A stretch of DNA of 64,000 nt from positions 959,181-1,023,180 of the forward strand of contig CAUYUJ010015948.1 in assembly GCA_963575745.1 (NCBI GenBank). Reading direction: 5' to 3'. The DNA is from Prorocentrum cordatum (taxonomy: Eukaryota; Sar; Dinophyceae; Prorocentrales; Prorocentraceae). A program made the translations under genes and the position numbers. Below the pieces are notes generated by a model. It was not told where the DNA came from and searched no databases. It saw only the letters and a program-made list of their open reading frames with translations. Shown here in pieces: positions 21,346 through 31,818 of this stretch (its first letter is position 1; each line of letters begins with the position of its first letter).

Positions 21346-22555
21346 ATTTAGAGTTCGCAAGCTGCCGGCGGCTGCCGGCCCGCTTGCCCATGCGACGGCC
21401 CCTGCGACTGGTGCAGGGCCGAGGGCCCCAGGGCCCCGAGGGCGATGCAGCTGGCCGCCCTCGCTCTCGCTCGGCGCTCGTGCTCTCAGCCCGCCGAGCA
21501 AGCAACTTGACCGCAGGCGTAGCCGATCACAGCCAGTGTGCCAGACAGACAGTGTTTCAGCCGACAGCAGCGGCGAGTTGCTAGCAGTCTCTGGGAAGGG
21601 GCAAAGGGATAGGAGGGCCGGTAGGTTCAAGGCTGTGGCGACCCCAGCGGTGGCGACCCCAACGCGGGCGTTCAAGGCTGAACGCCGCCAGTGGCCTAGC
21701 GCGATCGCGGCGATCGGCAAGCGGCCGATCGCCCAAGGGTAAACGGTCCACGCGGTGTCAGGAACCAACGCCGACTTCATTTAGATTAAATCCAGGGCTG
21801 ATCTGACCGTTCTGACCTTCCCTCTCGCTCGTCTGGCGCGGCCTCGTCTCACGCAGTCAGTGGCTCCGATAGTCGGCTTGGACGTCGGCTGCCGCCAAGC
21901 GGGGAGTCTTTGGAGATCGAGAGATCGAACGTGAGTTGAAGAGCGGGCGTCTTGTTGAACCCAACGAAGTTGCGAGGTCGAGTGGACAAGGGGGTAGAGG
22001 AGGAGTAGGAGGAGGAGCCGGATGGAACCATATGCCGGCTGCGACGACAACAGCAAGGGTCGGAGGGTGAGGAGGAGGAGGAGGAGGAGGAGGAGGAGGA
22101 GGAGAAGGAAGAGGAGGAAGAAACGGATGATGAGGAGGATGAAGAAGATTGGGGAGGAGGGGGGGAGGGGGAAGGGATAAGGAGGAGATTGAGGAGGAGT
22201 AGGAGGAGGATGAGGAGTCCTCAGGAGGAGACACCCTTTCCACCGCAGCGTGCTTGCTCGCGCCTCGGGGAGGGGACCGGGAAATGAGGATAGAGACCAC
22301 CCACAGTTGGAGGAGATTGTGAGGACGTGGAGGACGTGGAAGAGGGTGTCTCCTCCTTCTCGATGTCTGCGTCGACCTTTCGTGCAGCCTCTAGTGACAG
22401 AGGCAATTTTCGGGCCTCTGGACCTGAACAACAACGATTCGGGATGGCACAGCGGTCTTGGAGACAGGGTCGAGACATCCTGGGTCTACGTTGCGAGTAA
22501 AATCACACTGTCAGGTTTCTGGTGCCACTGGCCGATATGAACGCACCCCCAGACG
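21346..22555. other. 3' flank of gene A and purine tract, no gene seen
   Basis: 21,346-21,780 is unique-looking and may contain the 3' UTR. 22,010-22,215 is (GGA)n-rich. Open frames are low-complexity shadows. Confidence 0.5.
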
Positions 22556-22559
22556 TGAC

Positions 22560-24360
22560 CCTCCTGTTTAAGATGGTCTTTCAACGCGCTCTCTCACCCT
22601 GCCCCTGTGTAGGATTTTCCTTAAACGCACTCCCTGACCACACCCCTGTGTAGGATTTCCCTTCAACGCTCTACCTGACCCTGCCATACTGTGTAGGATT
22701 ATCCTTCAACGCTCTACCTGACCCTGCCCTCCTGTGTATGATTATCAGTCAACGCGATATCTGACCTTGACCCTGTGTATGATTTTCCTTCAACGCACCT
22801 CTGGACCCTGCCCATGTGTAGGATTTCCCTTCAACGCGTCCCTGTCCCTGCCTCCCTGTGTAGGATTATCCTTCAACGCTCTACCTGACCCTGCCCTCCT
22901 GTGTAGGATTATCAGCCAACGCGATATCAGACCATGTCCCCGTGTACGATTTTCCTTCAACGCTCCTATGCACCCTTCCCATGTGTATGATTTCCCTTCA
23001 ACGCTTCCCTGTCCCTGTCCTCCTGTGTAGGATTTTCCTTCAACGTGCTAACTGACTCTGTCTTACTGTGTAAGATTATCATGCAACGCGATAGTTGACC
23101 CTGCACATGTGTAGTATTGTACTTCAACACACATATGGACCTGACCCCTGTGTATGATTTCCATTCAACACTTCACTGTTCCGTCCATCATGTGTAGGAT
23201 TATCCTTCAACGCTCTACATGATTATGCCCTCCTGTGTAGGATTATCACTCAACGCGATACCTGACCATACCCCCGTGTAGGATTTTCCTTCAACGCACA
23301 TCTGGAGCCATCCCATGTGTATGATTTTCCTTCAACGCGTCCCTGCAACTGCCCTCATGTGTAGGATTATCGTTCAACGCGATATCAGATCATTTCCATG
23401 TGTATGATTTTCATTCAACGCACCTATGTACCTGGTCTGTGTGTGGGATGTCCCTTCAACACGTCCCTGTCTTTGTCCTCCTGTGTAGGATTATCCTTCA
23501 ACGCGCTAACTTACCCTGCCCTCCTGTGTAGGATTATCATGCGACACGATACTAGACCCTGTCCATGTGTATGATTTTACTTCGACGCACATCTGGACCT
23601 CAGCCATGTGTAGGATTTCCCTTCAACGCTCTACCTTACCCTCCCCTACTGTGTAGGAATATCCTTCAACGCTCTACCTGACCCTGCCATCCTGTGTAGG
23701 ATTATCAGTCAACGCGAAATCTGACCCTGACCCTGTGTAGGTTTTTCCTTCAACGCACCTCTGGACCCTGCCCATGTGTAGGATTTCCCTTCAACGCTCT
23801 ACCTGACCTTTCCGCCCTGTGTAGGATTATCCTTCAACGCTCTACCTGACCCTGTCCTCCTGTGTAGGATTATCAGTCAACGCGATATCTGACCCTGGTC
23901 ATGTGTATGATTTTCCTTCAACGTACCTCTGGACCCTGCCCATGTGTAGGATTTCCCTTCAACGCATCCCTGTCCCTGTCTCCATGTGTAGGATTATCCT
24001 TCAACACTCTATGTGACACTGCCCTCATGTGTAAGATTCTTATACAACGCGATATCTGACCATTCTCATGTGTATGATTTTACTTCAACGCACTCCTGGA
24101 TAGGGACCGTGTGTAGGATTTCCCTTCAACGCACTCCCTACCCCTGCCCCTGTGTATGATTTTACTTCAACGCATATCTTGAATATCACCATGTGTAGGA
24201 TTTTCCTTGAACACACACCTGTATCATGACCATGTGTAGGATTATCCTTCAACACCTCATCATGCCTTCCCTCCCGTATATGATTTCAGTTCAACGCCTC
24301 GCTGCCCCTGCGCTCGTGTGTATGCTTTTCCTTCAACACATCTCATGACATTAACATGTG
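22560..24360. repeat. Minisatellite, about 42-bp unit, roughly 42 copies
   Basis: Degenerate tandem repeat with spacings of 41-44 bp. The core is TGTGTAGGATTATCCTTCAA followed by CGC, alternating with TGTGTATGATTTTCC variants; the spacer is CTCTACCTGACCCTGCCC or similar. It ends about 340 bp before the methyltransferase start. Alternating variant types (TATC versus TTTC after GGAT) suggest higher-order units. Confidence 0.95.
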
Positions 24361-24517
24361 CTACTATGCTCCTATATAGTCCGTTGTAGGAAACATACAA
24401 CGCTGAGCGCCCCGAGAGGCGAAACAAGATGAGGACTATGATTATCCCAGCAATGTCTTCCTCCTCCTCCGCATCCTCCCCCGCCCCCTCCACACTCCAC
24501 GCGTCCATATAGCTGGG

Positions 24518-24665
24518 TCACCCCGAGAGCGCGGAGATAATCGCGCATCGCGCGTCGCGGAGTGGGCCAGATACCTGCCCTTCTCCAGTGGGCGGCGCGA
24601 GGGCCGCGTGAGGGCGCGAAGATAACCGCGCGACGCGCGACGCGCGAAGGTAGGCGACCTAGATG
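24518..24665. mobile_element. GC-rich inverted-repeat element, family 2
   Basis: Contains GCGCGGAGATAATCGCGC and GGGCGCGAAGATAACCGCGC on the same strand, many GCGCGACGCGCG palindromes, and ends resembling GGGTCACC (left) and GGCGACCTAG (right). Similar elements are at 32,578-32,697, 33,278-33,412 and 60,763-61,005. Here it sits directly upstream of the methyltransferase gene. Confidence 0.65.
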
Positions 24666-24690
24666 AAACAACACACGCATGCTTTTGCAG

Positions 24691-24711
24691 CCGTAGCTGT
24701 TTGACGGCTCA
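24691..24711 (+). other. Relict dinoflagellate spliced-leader sequence upstream of the methyltransferase
   Basis: CCGTAGCTGTTTGACGGCTC plus A aligns with DinoSL (CCGTAGCCATTTTGGCTCAA, then G): CCGTAGC, TTT and GGCTCA match, with two substitutions and a 2-base insertion between. It follows GCTTTTGCAG and lies 17 bases before the first ATG. Genomic DinoSL relics mark retroposed trans-spliced mRNAs in dinoflagellates. Confidence 0.6.
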
Positions 24712-24727
24712 TCTTCCATATGCCCAT

Positions 24728-26635
24728 ATGCAGGCGTTCCGGATAGCCTCTCGCTCATTACATGTGCTATTGTTGCTTTCGGTGGCAATGCCTCTGGTAT
24801 TGGGTTCTCACCCAACGCCTTCACTGCGCACGTTGGCTGATCTCTTTGGCTGGGTAAAGCATTCGTTGGAGTACGCTGCCTGGGTGACTGGCAAAACGCC
24901 TGATGAGCTCAAGACAGCCATGGTGAATACTCTGGCCGACCACAGCATGTCGACCGCATTTTCTGGAATCGGTGCGCCTGAGAATGCCATGACGAGCATA
25001 TGCTCTCATCTCGGGGTCTCTCCTTCACAGCCACTCTATGCGATAGAATGGAACCAGGAGTGCCGGAGAGAGTTATCAGCATCTCCGCGACGCCCGATAT
25101 GCATGTTTTCAGATGTGAACGATTTTTGGAGCCCAGACAGATACGTTGATCAATCTTGGACCCTATCCAACTTCACTTCGGAGATCAAGAAAGGTGGGGC
25201 TGTCGTGCTATCGGGCGCATACTGCAGCTTGCACGACAGCTGGACTTGCAAACTGACTCGTGCAAAGCTCCACGTTGCAGGGACCCCGTGCCCAGACTGG
25301 AGCTCGCAAGGCTTGCGTCAAGGAGAACATGGGTCTGACCTTATGGCGACTATGGCATGGACCGCTCTTCGGTTCGAACTGGAAGACGACATATTCATGA
25401 ATGAGAATGTTATAAAATTCCCGCCGGATCGTATCTTTGAGTGCCTTATGGGGAAGTATGTAATTATCACTGCTGTGTGCAGTCTGGTGGAGCAGGGCTG
25501 GCCACAAAGGCGCCAGAGACGGATCACGGTTGGCGTACACAAGTCGCGCATCGTGTGCAGCGTGACGTGGGACAGGTTCAACGACCTCTACAAGCGGGAC
25601 ATCGTCGGCACATCATGGAGGGTAATCATGTGCGCATGCCGCCAAGAACTTGATGAAGAACTGTCCTGGGCAATGGCACGGCCGGGGTCCTTGAGTGGGA
25701 AGAGCTTGGACGATGGCATCAAATATGAAGCTGCTCTCGCCGCCAATAAGTCGAAGAAGCGTAAGGGGGGGTCAGCTAACTGCAAGGCGTGGCTCGAGCT
25801 GCTCGATGATGACCCGACCCTTATCGACGACATGCGTGAACTACATCCTCAGACTTCGTTCACGCAGTGTATGACTGTCTGGGAGCTGATGAACGTCGTG
25901 AGATACACCAGATTGGCTCAGTCCATGTGCGGCTTCGAGTCCGGCGTCCCTGATGTGATTGTTGATGTTGGACAAAACCCTGACAAACGGAAGACGCTGG
26001 GCTCAGACAACGCCATTCCTACCATTACGAAGGGGTGCTATCTGCTGTACAGCTTGGTGGAGAAACGATGGCTCACGCCGAAGGAGCTCTTGCTGGCCCA
26101 AGGGTTCGCCGTCACCCCTGCCGCCAAGATTAATTCGGAGACGACGTCTTTTGACGTCGATAGGCCAGTGTTCCCACGCCACAGGGCAGACATCATTCGT
26201 CAAGCAGGCAACGCGATGAATGTCGGGATGATCGGGCTCAGCATGATATGGTCAAGCGTGTGCACCCGCCCTCTGACGCCTGAGGAGCTCGTCGCCCGTG
26301 CTGCCAGGAGATCTCAAGGCTCGACAAAGACGAAACATCAGACTACCTTGTCCCCATGGAAGGAACCGACACGCAATTCTTCCACCAGGGAGGACTCTTT
26401 CTTTTCCGCAGCCTCTGGCAGTGCCGCTGCCAAGCGCCCCAGCGATGCGGGAGACGCTGCCCCGTCGGCGCCGACGAGGAGGAGGCTCCGCGTGAAGGCG
26501 CCAGCGCCGCCTGGCACGTGGCCTTCGCCGCGGCCTTCGCCCGCGACAGGTTCCCGCGCAGCCTCATCTTCTCCGCCGTGCGTTTCGCAGGCTGATATGT
26601 TTTTCTCTCGCGCTTCTGGCGCGCGATCTGCGTGA
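24728..26635 (+). CDS. DNA (cytosine-5)-methyltransferase, complete catalytic domain
   Basis: 635 residues from the ATG at 24,728. It transfers methyl from S-adenosylmethionine to cytosine C5. Motifs in order: I STAFSGIGAPE (about residues 74-84); II YAIEWN; III FSDVNDF; IV GTPCPDWSSQG with the catalytic Cys near 188; VI NENV (Glu near 226); VIII QRRQRRITVGV (near 260); a variable target-recognition region; a motif IX-like stretch with NAIPTITKG and LTPKELLLAQGF; X RQAGNAMNVG (near 494). No chromatin-reading domain is visible. The N-terminus has a hydrophobic stretch (LHVLLLLSVAMPLVLG) like a signal or transit sequence, odd for this family and perhaps read-through of old 5' UTR. The C-terminal ~120 residues are Ser/Ala/Pro/Arg-rich. 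Single exon, with a relict spliced leader just upstream, so probably retroposed. DNMT subfamily not assignable by eye. Confidence 0.9.
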   Translation: MQAFRIASRSLHVLLLLSVAMPLVLGSHPTPSLRTLADLFGWVKHSLEYAAWVTGKTPDELKTAMVNTLADHSMSTAFSGIGAPENAMTSICSHLGVSPSQPLYAIEWNQECRRELSASPRRPICMFSDVNDFWSPDRYVDQSWTLSNFTSEIKKGGAVVLSGAYCSLHDSWTCKLTRAKLHVAGTPCPDWSSQGLRQGEHGSDLMATMAWTALRFELEDDIFMNENVIKFPPDRIFECLMGKYVIITAVCSLVEQGWPQRRQRRITVGVHKSRIVCSVTWDRFNDLYKRDIVGTSWRVIMCACRQELDEELSWAMARPGSLSGKSLDDGIKYEAALAANKSKKRKGGSANCKAWLELLDDDPTLIDDMRELHPQTSFTQCMTVWELMNVVRYTRLAQSMCGFESGVPDVIVDVGQNPDKRKTLGSDNAIPTITKGCYLLYSLVEKRWLTPKELLLAQGFAVTPAAKINSETTSFDVDRPVFPRHRADIIRQAGNAMNVGMIGLSMIWSSVCTRPLTPEELVARAARRSQGSTKTKHQTTLSPWKEPTRNSSTREDSFFSAASGSAAAKRPSDAGDAAPSAPTRRRLRVKAPAPPGTWPSPRPSPATGSRAASSSPPCVSQADMFFSRASGARSA

Positions 26636-27194
26636 AGCCGCCCGAGCATTTGGCGCGGCGCGGTCCAGCATGCAGGGGCGGAAGCGCTCGGGGAAACCCC
26701 TCGCGCGTGCATCGGTGAGAGAACCTCTTCGCCTCATCCTTCACCTCGTCCTCCCCCGCCGCCTCCTCACCCCATCCCAGAGGGCCACATCCCCTTCCCC
26801 GGTGCCCCTCCTTCCCCCCCCCTCCCCTGCCCTGAGGGGCCGAATCTTGTGCTTGGCAACAGGGGGGCAGGGCCAGGCAGGGCCCTCGACGTTTACGAAG
26901 CCACACGTTGGACCCGCCGGTCGGTTTGTCATCAGAAGGGGCTCAGGGTCCTTTGACTCAATCAACGATGCCCGGCCCCCTGGGCTGCCCTCCTCTCCTC
27001 CTCCCCCTCCTCCTCCTTCCTCGGATTCATCCACCTCCTCCTCCTCTCCTCCTCCTCCTCCTCCTCCTCCTCTCCCTAGGGGCCCTAAGGCTAAGGCCCC
27101 TTAAAAGGCCCCTAGGGGGCCCCTCGTCCTATTCTCGTGCTCTCCTTCTCCTCCTGTCCTGATCCCCCTGCTCTTCTTCCCCCTCCATTTCCCA
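26636..27194. other. Spacer between methyltransferase and gene C
   Basis: Pyrimidine-rich, with a (CCT)n tract at about 27,000-27,080 followed by GGGGCCCTAAGGCTAAGGCC and related AGGGGCC palindromes (27,078-27,125). No supported gene. Confidence 0.6.
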
Positions 27195-27215
27195 CCATAG
27201 CCATTTTGGCTTGCC
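27195..27215 (+). other. Relict dinoflagellate spliced-leader sequence upstream of gene C
   Basis: CCATAGCCATTTTGGCTTG shares a 14-base exact block (TAGCCATTTTGGCT) with DinoSL and 16 of 21 positions overall. It lies on the sense strand, 105 bases before the ATG at 27,320, after a long pyrimidine tract. Confidence 0.7.
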
Positions 27216-27319
27216 AGCGGTGTACTGCGCACCACTCCCGACTGGTTCTTGTTCGGCCAGCAGCGCCGCCCCAGCGCTTGCCTGCAGGCCAACTCGAGAT
27301 CGAATCCAGACCAGCCCAG

Positions 27320-28297
27320 ATGCCGCCGGCGAAGGGTTCGGCATCGCAGCAGAGTCTCGGGACTTATGGCGCCGGGATGAACGAGTCGGACCCCAAGTGG
27401 CGCGACGCGCCGCTCGGCGAGTTGTTCCCAGGGTTGGACGGGAACGAGTTGCAGTCCCAAGTCTTCGCGGCCTACCTCATGAATCCCGCGAGCCCGAACA
27501 GCCGCCTCCCCTTGTTCAATGCGAAGAAGAACCGTGTGTTCAGGAGGGCAGAGTGCAACAATCGCAATTATGTTAGCCACAGGGAGAAGCTTGTCAAGGA
27601 CATCCTCGCGTCCGGCTTGATCGAGGGGGTTCGCGGGGAGGCTTGGGCCATCCCTGATGACAAGAGCCTCGCCTTCATCGATAAGGACCCAGAGTGCCAG
27701 TTCCTCCTCTTGAGCCACGCCACCCTCATCGAAGCGATCTACATCGCTGCCGAGAGGGCCCCGCACAACAAGTTCGTATTGGAAACTCTCAGGCTGGGTA
27801 TCAGCTGTAAGATCTTCTTCCCGATGACTCCGCTGAGCATCTGCGTTTATTTGAAGGACCTGCACAATGCCTTCCACCGCGGGGCCCAGGCCAGCGTTCT
27901 TGAGAAGTACGACCAGTGCGTCACTTGCGAATCCGAGTGGGGCGACCATTGCAAGAACAAGAAGATAGTAGCTCGCAACCTCCCCACAAAGGGGCCCAAC
28001 ACGTACATCAAGCAGTACTGGAAGTGGATGACGGATAATCACTACAATGCGTTTCGCAATTGGCCCATGTTCTTCAAAGCGAAGAAGTTCGTTCGCCTCA
28101 TGAAGAAGTTGAAGCTGTACAAGCGCTTCAGGGAGACCGCCGAGAACGAGTGCGACTTCGCGCATCCGGCTGTCGTCGTCGAGGACACCATCCACCTCAA
28201 CCACTCGCTCGCCAACGCCGTCATGCAGTTCTCCGACGCGATCCCTGGCCCGCACATCAACATGATCTTGGCCGAGGCCTTGCGGCTGGTCTACCCA
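27320..28297 (+). CDS. Gene C exon 1: unknown protein, N-terminal 326 residues
   Basis: ATG at 27,320. Normal composition with a globular look: NYVSHREKLVKDILASGLIE, FIDKDPECQFLLLSHATLIE, YLKDLHNAFHRG, a CVTCESEWGDHC cysteine/histidine group, and a basic helical stretch (FKAKKFVRLMKKLKLYKRF). The Cys/His group could bind metal. I recognise no family. Exon 1 ends phase 0 at one of three GT sites (28,298, 28,301 or 28,304); beyond them the open frame turns Pro/Ser-rich. The joined four-exon protein would be about 1,176 residues. Confidence 0.7.
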
Positions 28298-28736
28298 GTC
28301 GTTGTGGACGATGACCTGGGGCCTCGTCGCAAGCCAGCTGCCGTCGCCGACGCCCCCCCCCCACCCCACCCATCGGTTGAAGTATCGGGGGTGTCAGCGC
28401 CAGCTGTTTTGAACCCGTCGGGCTCTCTGGCCTCCAGGGGGGCCTAAGTGCATTGGAGTCATGGTGGGATCAACGGTCTCCTCGGATGCTTCCGCCTCGG
28501 GATAGATAGCCTCGAGCAGCCTCGATAAGTCTCGGACGAGAAAACACGTGCCGCGTCGGGGCTTCCCCGAGGCGATCTCGGGGCCATTGTTTCAGTTGGT
28601 CCTCCTCAGCTCCTTGGCCTACCTGTGCTGTCCTGTCATCCTCGCCTCCCTCCTCCGCCCCCTATCCCCCCCTTCCACCGCCCCCCGTCGACCTCGCTTC
28701 CCCCCTCCCTCCTCCCGGCCCGCCCTCTGCCCCTAG

Positions 28737-29490
28737 GACGTCGACGACCCCACCTGGATCTTCCGCACGAAGTCGGACGAGGCCAAGATCAAGGTGCTCA
28801 GGACGCCGATGTCTTCCACAGCCTTGTACCTGAGAGCGAGCAAGGCCGCGGCCAGCGACACTTCCCCCGAGGGCCCGAAGCAGCAGAAGAAGGGGAAGGG
28901 CAACGGCAAGGGCAAGAAGGGCAAGGGCGGCAAGGGGAAGGGTGGCAAGAAGGAGAAGGGGAAGGATTCAAAGAGTAAGGCAAAGGCAAAGGCTAAGGGC
29001 AGATCAGCCAACAAGAGCAATGCGAAGGGACTCACAGAGAGAGCCATCGACACCCTGCTTCGCGACAATGTGTCATCAACCGTCCCCCTCCTCGACGATG
29101 AGCCCGGCGACGATGACACCGCCGAGGGCACTGGCAACGGCAATGGCGGCGCTTGCTCCTCCTCCCAGCCCCTGGGGGCCTCCGCTCTGGTCGGCGCGGA
29201 CGCGGTGGTGGACGCCGACTGCGAGGATGCCGAGATGATGTCCGACGATCGGTCCGACGCAGATGAGATCGCCGCCATGGAAATGGCCGAGGCCGGCTTT
29301 GAGGCGCCGGATACCTTGATGGACGAGGACGACCAGGGCGAGGGCGAGGAGTCCCAGCAGCCGCGCGGGGCTGGGGGTGCGAGGACAAGGCAGGCGAAAT
29401 TGTTGGACGACGCTTACGCCCTGGTCAGCGGCGTGCTCAGCCATATCCCCGAGGATCGCGTCATCCAATCGAGCGTCTCGGACATCCGGG
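28737..29490 (+). CDS. Gene C exon 2: Lys/Gly-rich and acidic segment
   Basis: Starts after a pyrimidine tract and CCCCTAG (28,736), phase 0, with DVDDPTWIFRTKSDEAKIKV. A Lys/Gly-rich low-complexity block (KGKGNGKGKKGKGGKGKGG) follows, then an acidic, probably disordered region, then helical KLLDDAYALVSGVLSHIPED. It ends at CCGGG|GTGAAA (GT at 29,491), phase 1. The basic block could bind nucleic acid or serve as a nuclear signal (inference). Confidence 0.65.
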
Positions 29491-29805
29491 GTGAAATCGG
29501 AGGGGGAGGGGGGAGGGTGGGTGAGGGGGAGCGGGGGAGGAGTAGAAGATGGAAGAGGATGGGGATGAGGGATGATGAGGGGAGGAGGAGGGGGGTGAGG
29601 AGGAGACGGAGGTGGCTCGATGGGGAGGGCGGGCCTGGATCCCAGGAACCCGCGAGCGGGGGGGGTCTTCCCCTCCCCTTTTCCTCCAGTTCTCCAGGGA
29701 CTCCAGGCCGGGCCTTACTCCTTACTCCTGTGCCTTGTCCTCGCAGCCCTCCCCCCCCTCCGCCGCCCCCTTCGCCGTTGGGCCGTCCGCGCTTCCCACA
29801 GGAAG

Positions 29806-30812
29806 CTTACCGCCAGTGCCTCTTCTTCTTTTTCAAGAAGGAGTCCCTTGTCCAGCTGCCAGCGGATACGAAGCCGAAGTGGTTTGAGGCGGTGAGGCCG
29901 TTGATCAAGAACCAGCTCGCGACCGCGCATGCCCACGCCCTGTCTCCCGCGGCCCTGCAAGATATCATCAAGGGGACGATGCCGAGGACTACAGAGCCGA
30001 CTGCACCGTGCCCCGAGTCGGCTGACAGCCAGGTAAAAGCATCCATCTTGGAGGAGCACCGCCGTGTCCTGGCCATGACCGATACGAGTGCCGCCATCAA
30101 AGCATGGTCAGATGATAACATGGACATTCCGCTGGTGATGGCGCCAGATTTCGGCGCTGCCATGAGGGATGCGTTCGCGTACATGAAGAAGAGGGGCGAC
30201 GGCGACGGCCCGCTGGAGAACCTTCACTTCGCCATGGCTTGCGCAGAGGGGCTGCGGAAGATCAGGCCCGGGACCGAGGACTACGAGAAGGAGTGCGTGG
30301 CTGCGTCGGCCCTGATGGCAGATCAGAAGACTACCGGCTGCGACAAGCAGGCGGCGGGGCCGAAAGAGGTGTGTGACATTTGGGCTTGCCAGAGTCAGGC
30401 GTTTGCATACTGCACCGTGCGTGCGGACATCGCGCTGTCCATCCTCCGCACGATTGTCGTCCCTAAGTTTCTATCGCCAGGGCGGGATACCGCCTCTGCG
30501 AAGGCCGCCTTCACGTCCCTCTCAGCTGCGATCAATGCCATGACCGAGGCACGCGACAAGATTGCCGCCGTCGACATCAACATGAAGCTGAATGCTGGAG
30601 CCGATACTGCCATCAATTGGGTGCAGTTCTGGACTCGGTGCTTGGCGGCTGCGTCGGCTGACAACGGGCCCACAGAGCTTCGCAAGATGCTCGACGGCGA
30701 GATCACCTCCATCGCTACGAGGTTCGACCATCGCGTGAAGGCGGAGGTGGATCGACTGGCCGCCGAGCAGCAGAAGGAGACGGGCACTGGCGGCGATGAC
30801 GCAGCCCAGCAG
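29806..30812 (+). CDS. Gene C exon 3: helical unknown region
   Basis: The acceptor AAG at 29,805 restores phase 1 and joins SVSDIR to AYRQCLFFFFKKES. The region is alpha-helical in appearance (KWFEAVRPLIKNQLATAHAH, IAAVDINMKLNAGADTAINW, helical end with RLAAEQQKE). The intervening 315 bases are low-complexity and a multiple of three, so intron retention would insert an Arg/Gly-rich stretch without a stop. The exon end is best placed at CAGCAG|GCCACG (GC donor, 30,813), phase 0. Confidence 0.65.
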
Positions 30813-31026
30813 GCCACGTGGCTGCCCAGCCCCCGCCTCCAGCACTGAGATGCACGTCTCTGACCGTCCTCCCCGAGAGCCCCCGCCGTAACCCGCTCGA
30901 GCTCGGGTCGGGCGGTGCCTTGGGGGAGATGGGCAAGAGGTGCATCCGTTGCAGCGTCGAGGGAGCTGGGGGGCCATCGTCATCGTCGAGGGGGCGTCGC
31001 TGCCGGCGGCGGCGCCTGCCGCCCAG

Positions 31027-31818
31027 GCGGTCAACACCGAGGGCCTGGCAAACATCGCGCACTCATTCGAGGAGCAGGGCAAGCAGTACATGAGCTTGTC
31101 CACAGAGGTGAGCGAGGAGAGCTTCGAGATCCCCGCAGCCGTTCGATGCGACGTCATGCAGATGATTATGTGCAGGATCAACAGCAAGGTCACCGAACAC
31201 GCCATGCAGAAAGGCAGTTTGAAAGCCGACAAGGGCATGTCTGAGTTGCTCTACGACCGGAGCGGAGCGAGGAGGACACTCTGGTGCCGTGGCATGGCCA
31301 CGGACGGCATCAGGATCGGCTTCACAGGACACGTGACCATGGTTCCTACCGTGGGCTGCTTCGAGCTCGGCGAGGTCGACCACGTCAAGGTCTACCTGAA
31401 GACCAACCTCCCGAAGAGCGGACCCATCATCGGCCACTTCTGCCCCGCGTGGCTCGTGCAGCCCGTGACCATCAACGCCGATACGGGCGAGGCGGCCCGG
31501 CAGGCGAAGATGAATCTCTTGTTCGATGAAGTCGAGTTCGAGTTCAAATGGAGTGCGACGTTCCTCGGCGCAGAGGAGACGATGAATATCAAGTTGAAGA
31601 TCCCATACCTCGAGCTGGGCGCTGAGTTCAAGAAGCTGGAGCACCCCTTCGAGCTCGATCGGACCTGGAGCGATGGCCTCGAGACTTGGAGCCTCGGCGA
31701 CCGCGAGAAGAAGTACAACCAGGCCATCGCGGACACGCTGAAGGCCCTCAAGCCCAGTGGATCTGCGACCGAACCGGTCTCAGAGGAGTGGCGTCGCATC
31801 GCTGACCACATTTTGTGA
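31027..31818 (+). CDS. Gene C exon 4: C-terminal 263 residues
   Basis: The acceptor GCCGCCCAG (31,026) gives phase 0 and AVNTEGLANIAHSFEEQGKQ. Blocks include VRCDVMQMIMCRINSKVTEH, GARRTLWCRGMATDGIRIGF, a strand-rich central part (VGCFELGEVDHVKVYLKTN) and EFEFKWSATFLGAEETMNIK. Stop TGA at 31,816-31,818. The composition is that of a folded beta-rich domain; no family recognised. Confidence 0.7.
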   Translation, partial: AVNTEGLANIAHSFEEQGKQYMSLSTEVSEESFEIPAAVRCDVMQMIMCRINSKVTEHAMQKGSLKADKGMSELLYDRSGARRTLWCRGMATDGIRIGFTGHVTMVPTVGCFELGEVDHVKVYLKTNLPKSGPIIGHFCPAWLVQPVTINADTGEAARQAKMNLLFDEVEFEFKWSATFLGAEETMNIKLKIPYLELGAEFKKLEHPFELDRTWSDGLETWSLGDREKKYNQAIADTLKALKPSGSATEPVSEEWRRIADHIL

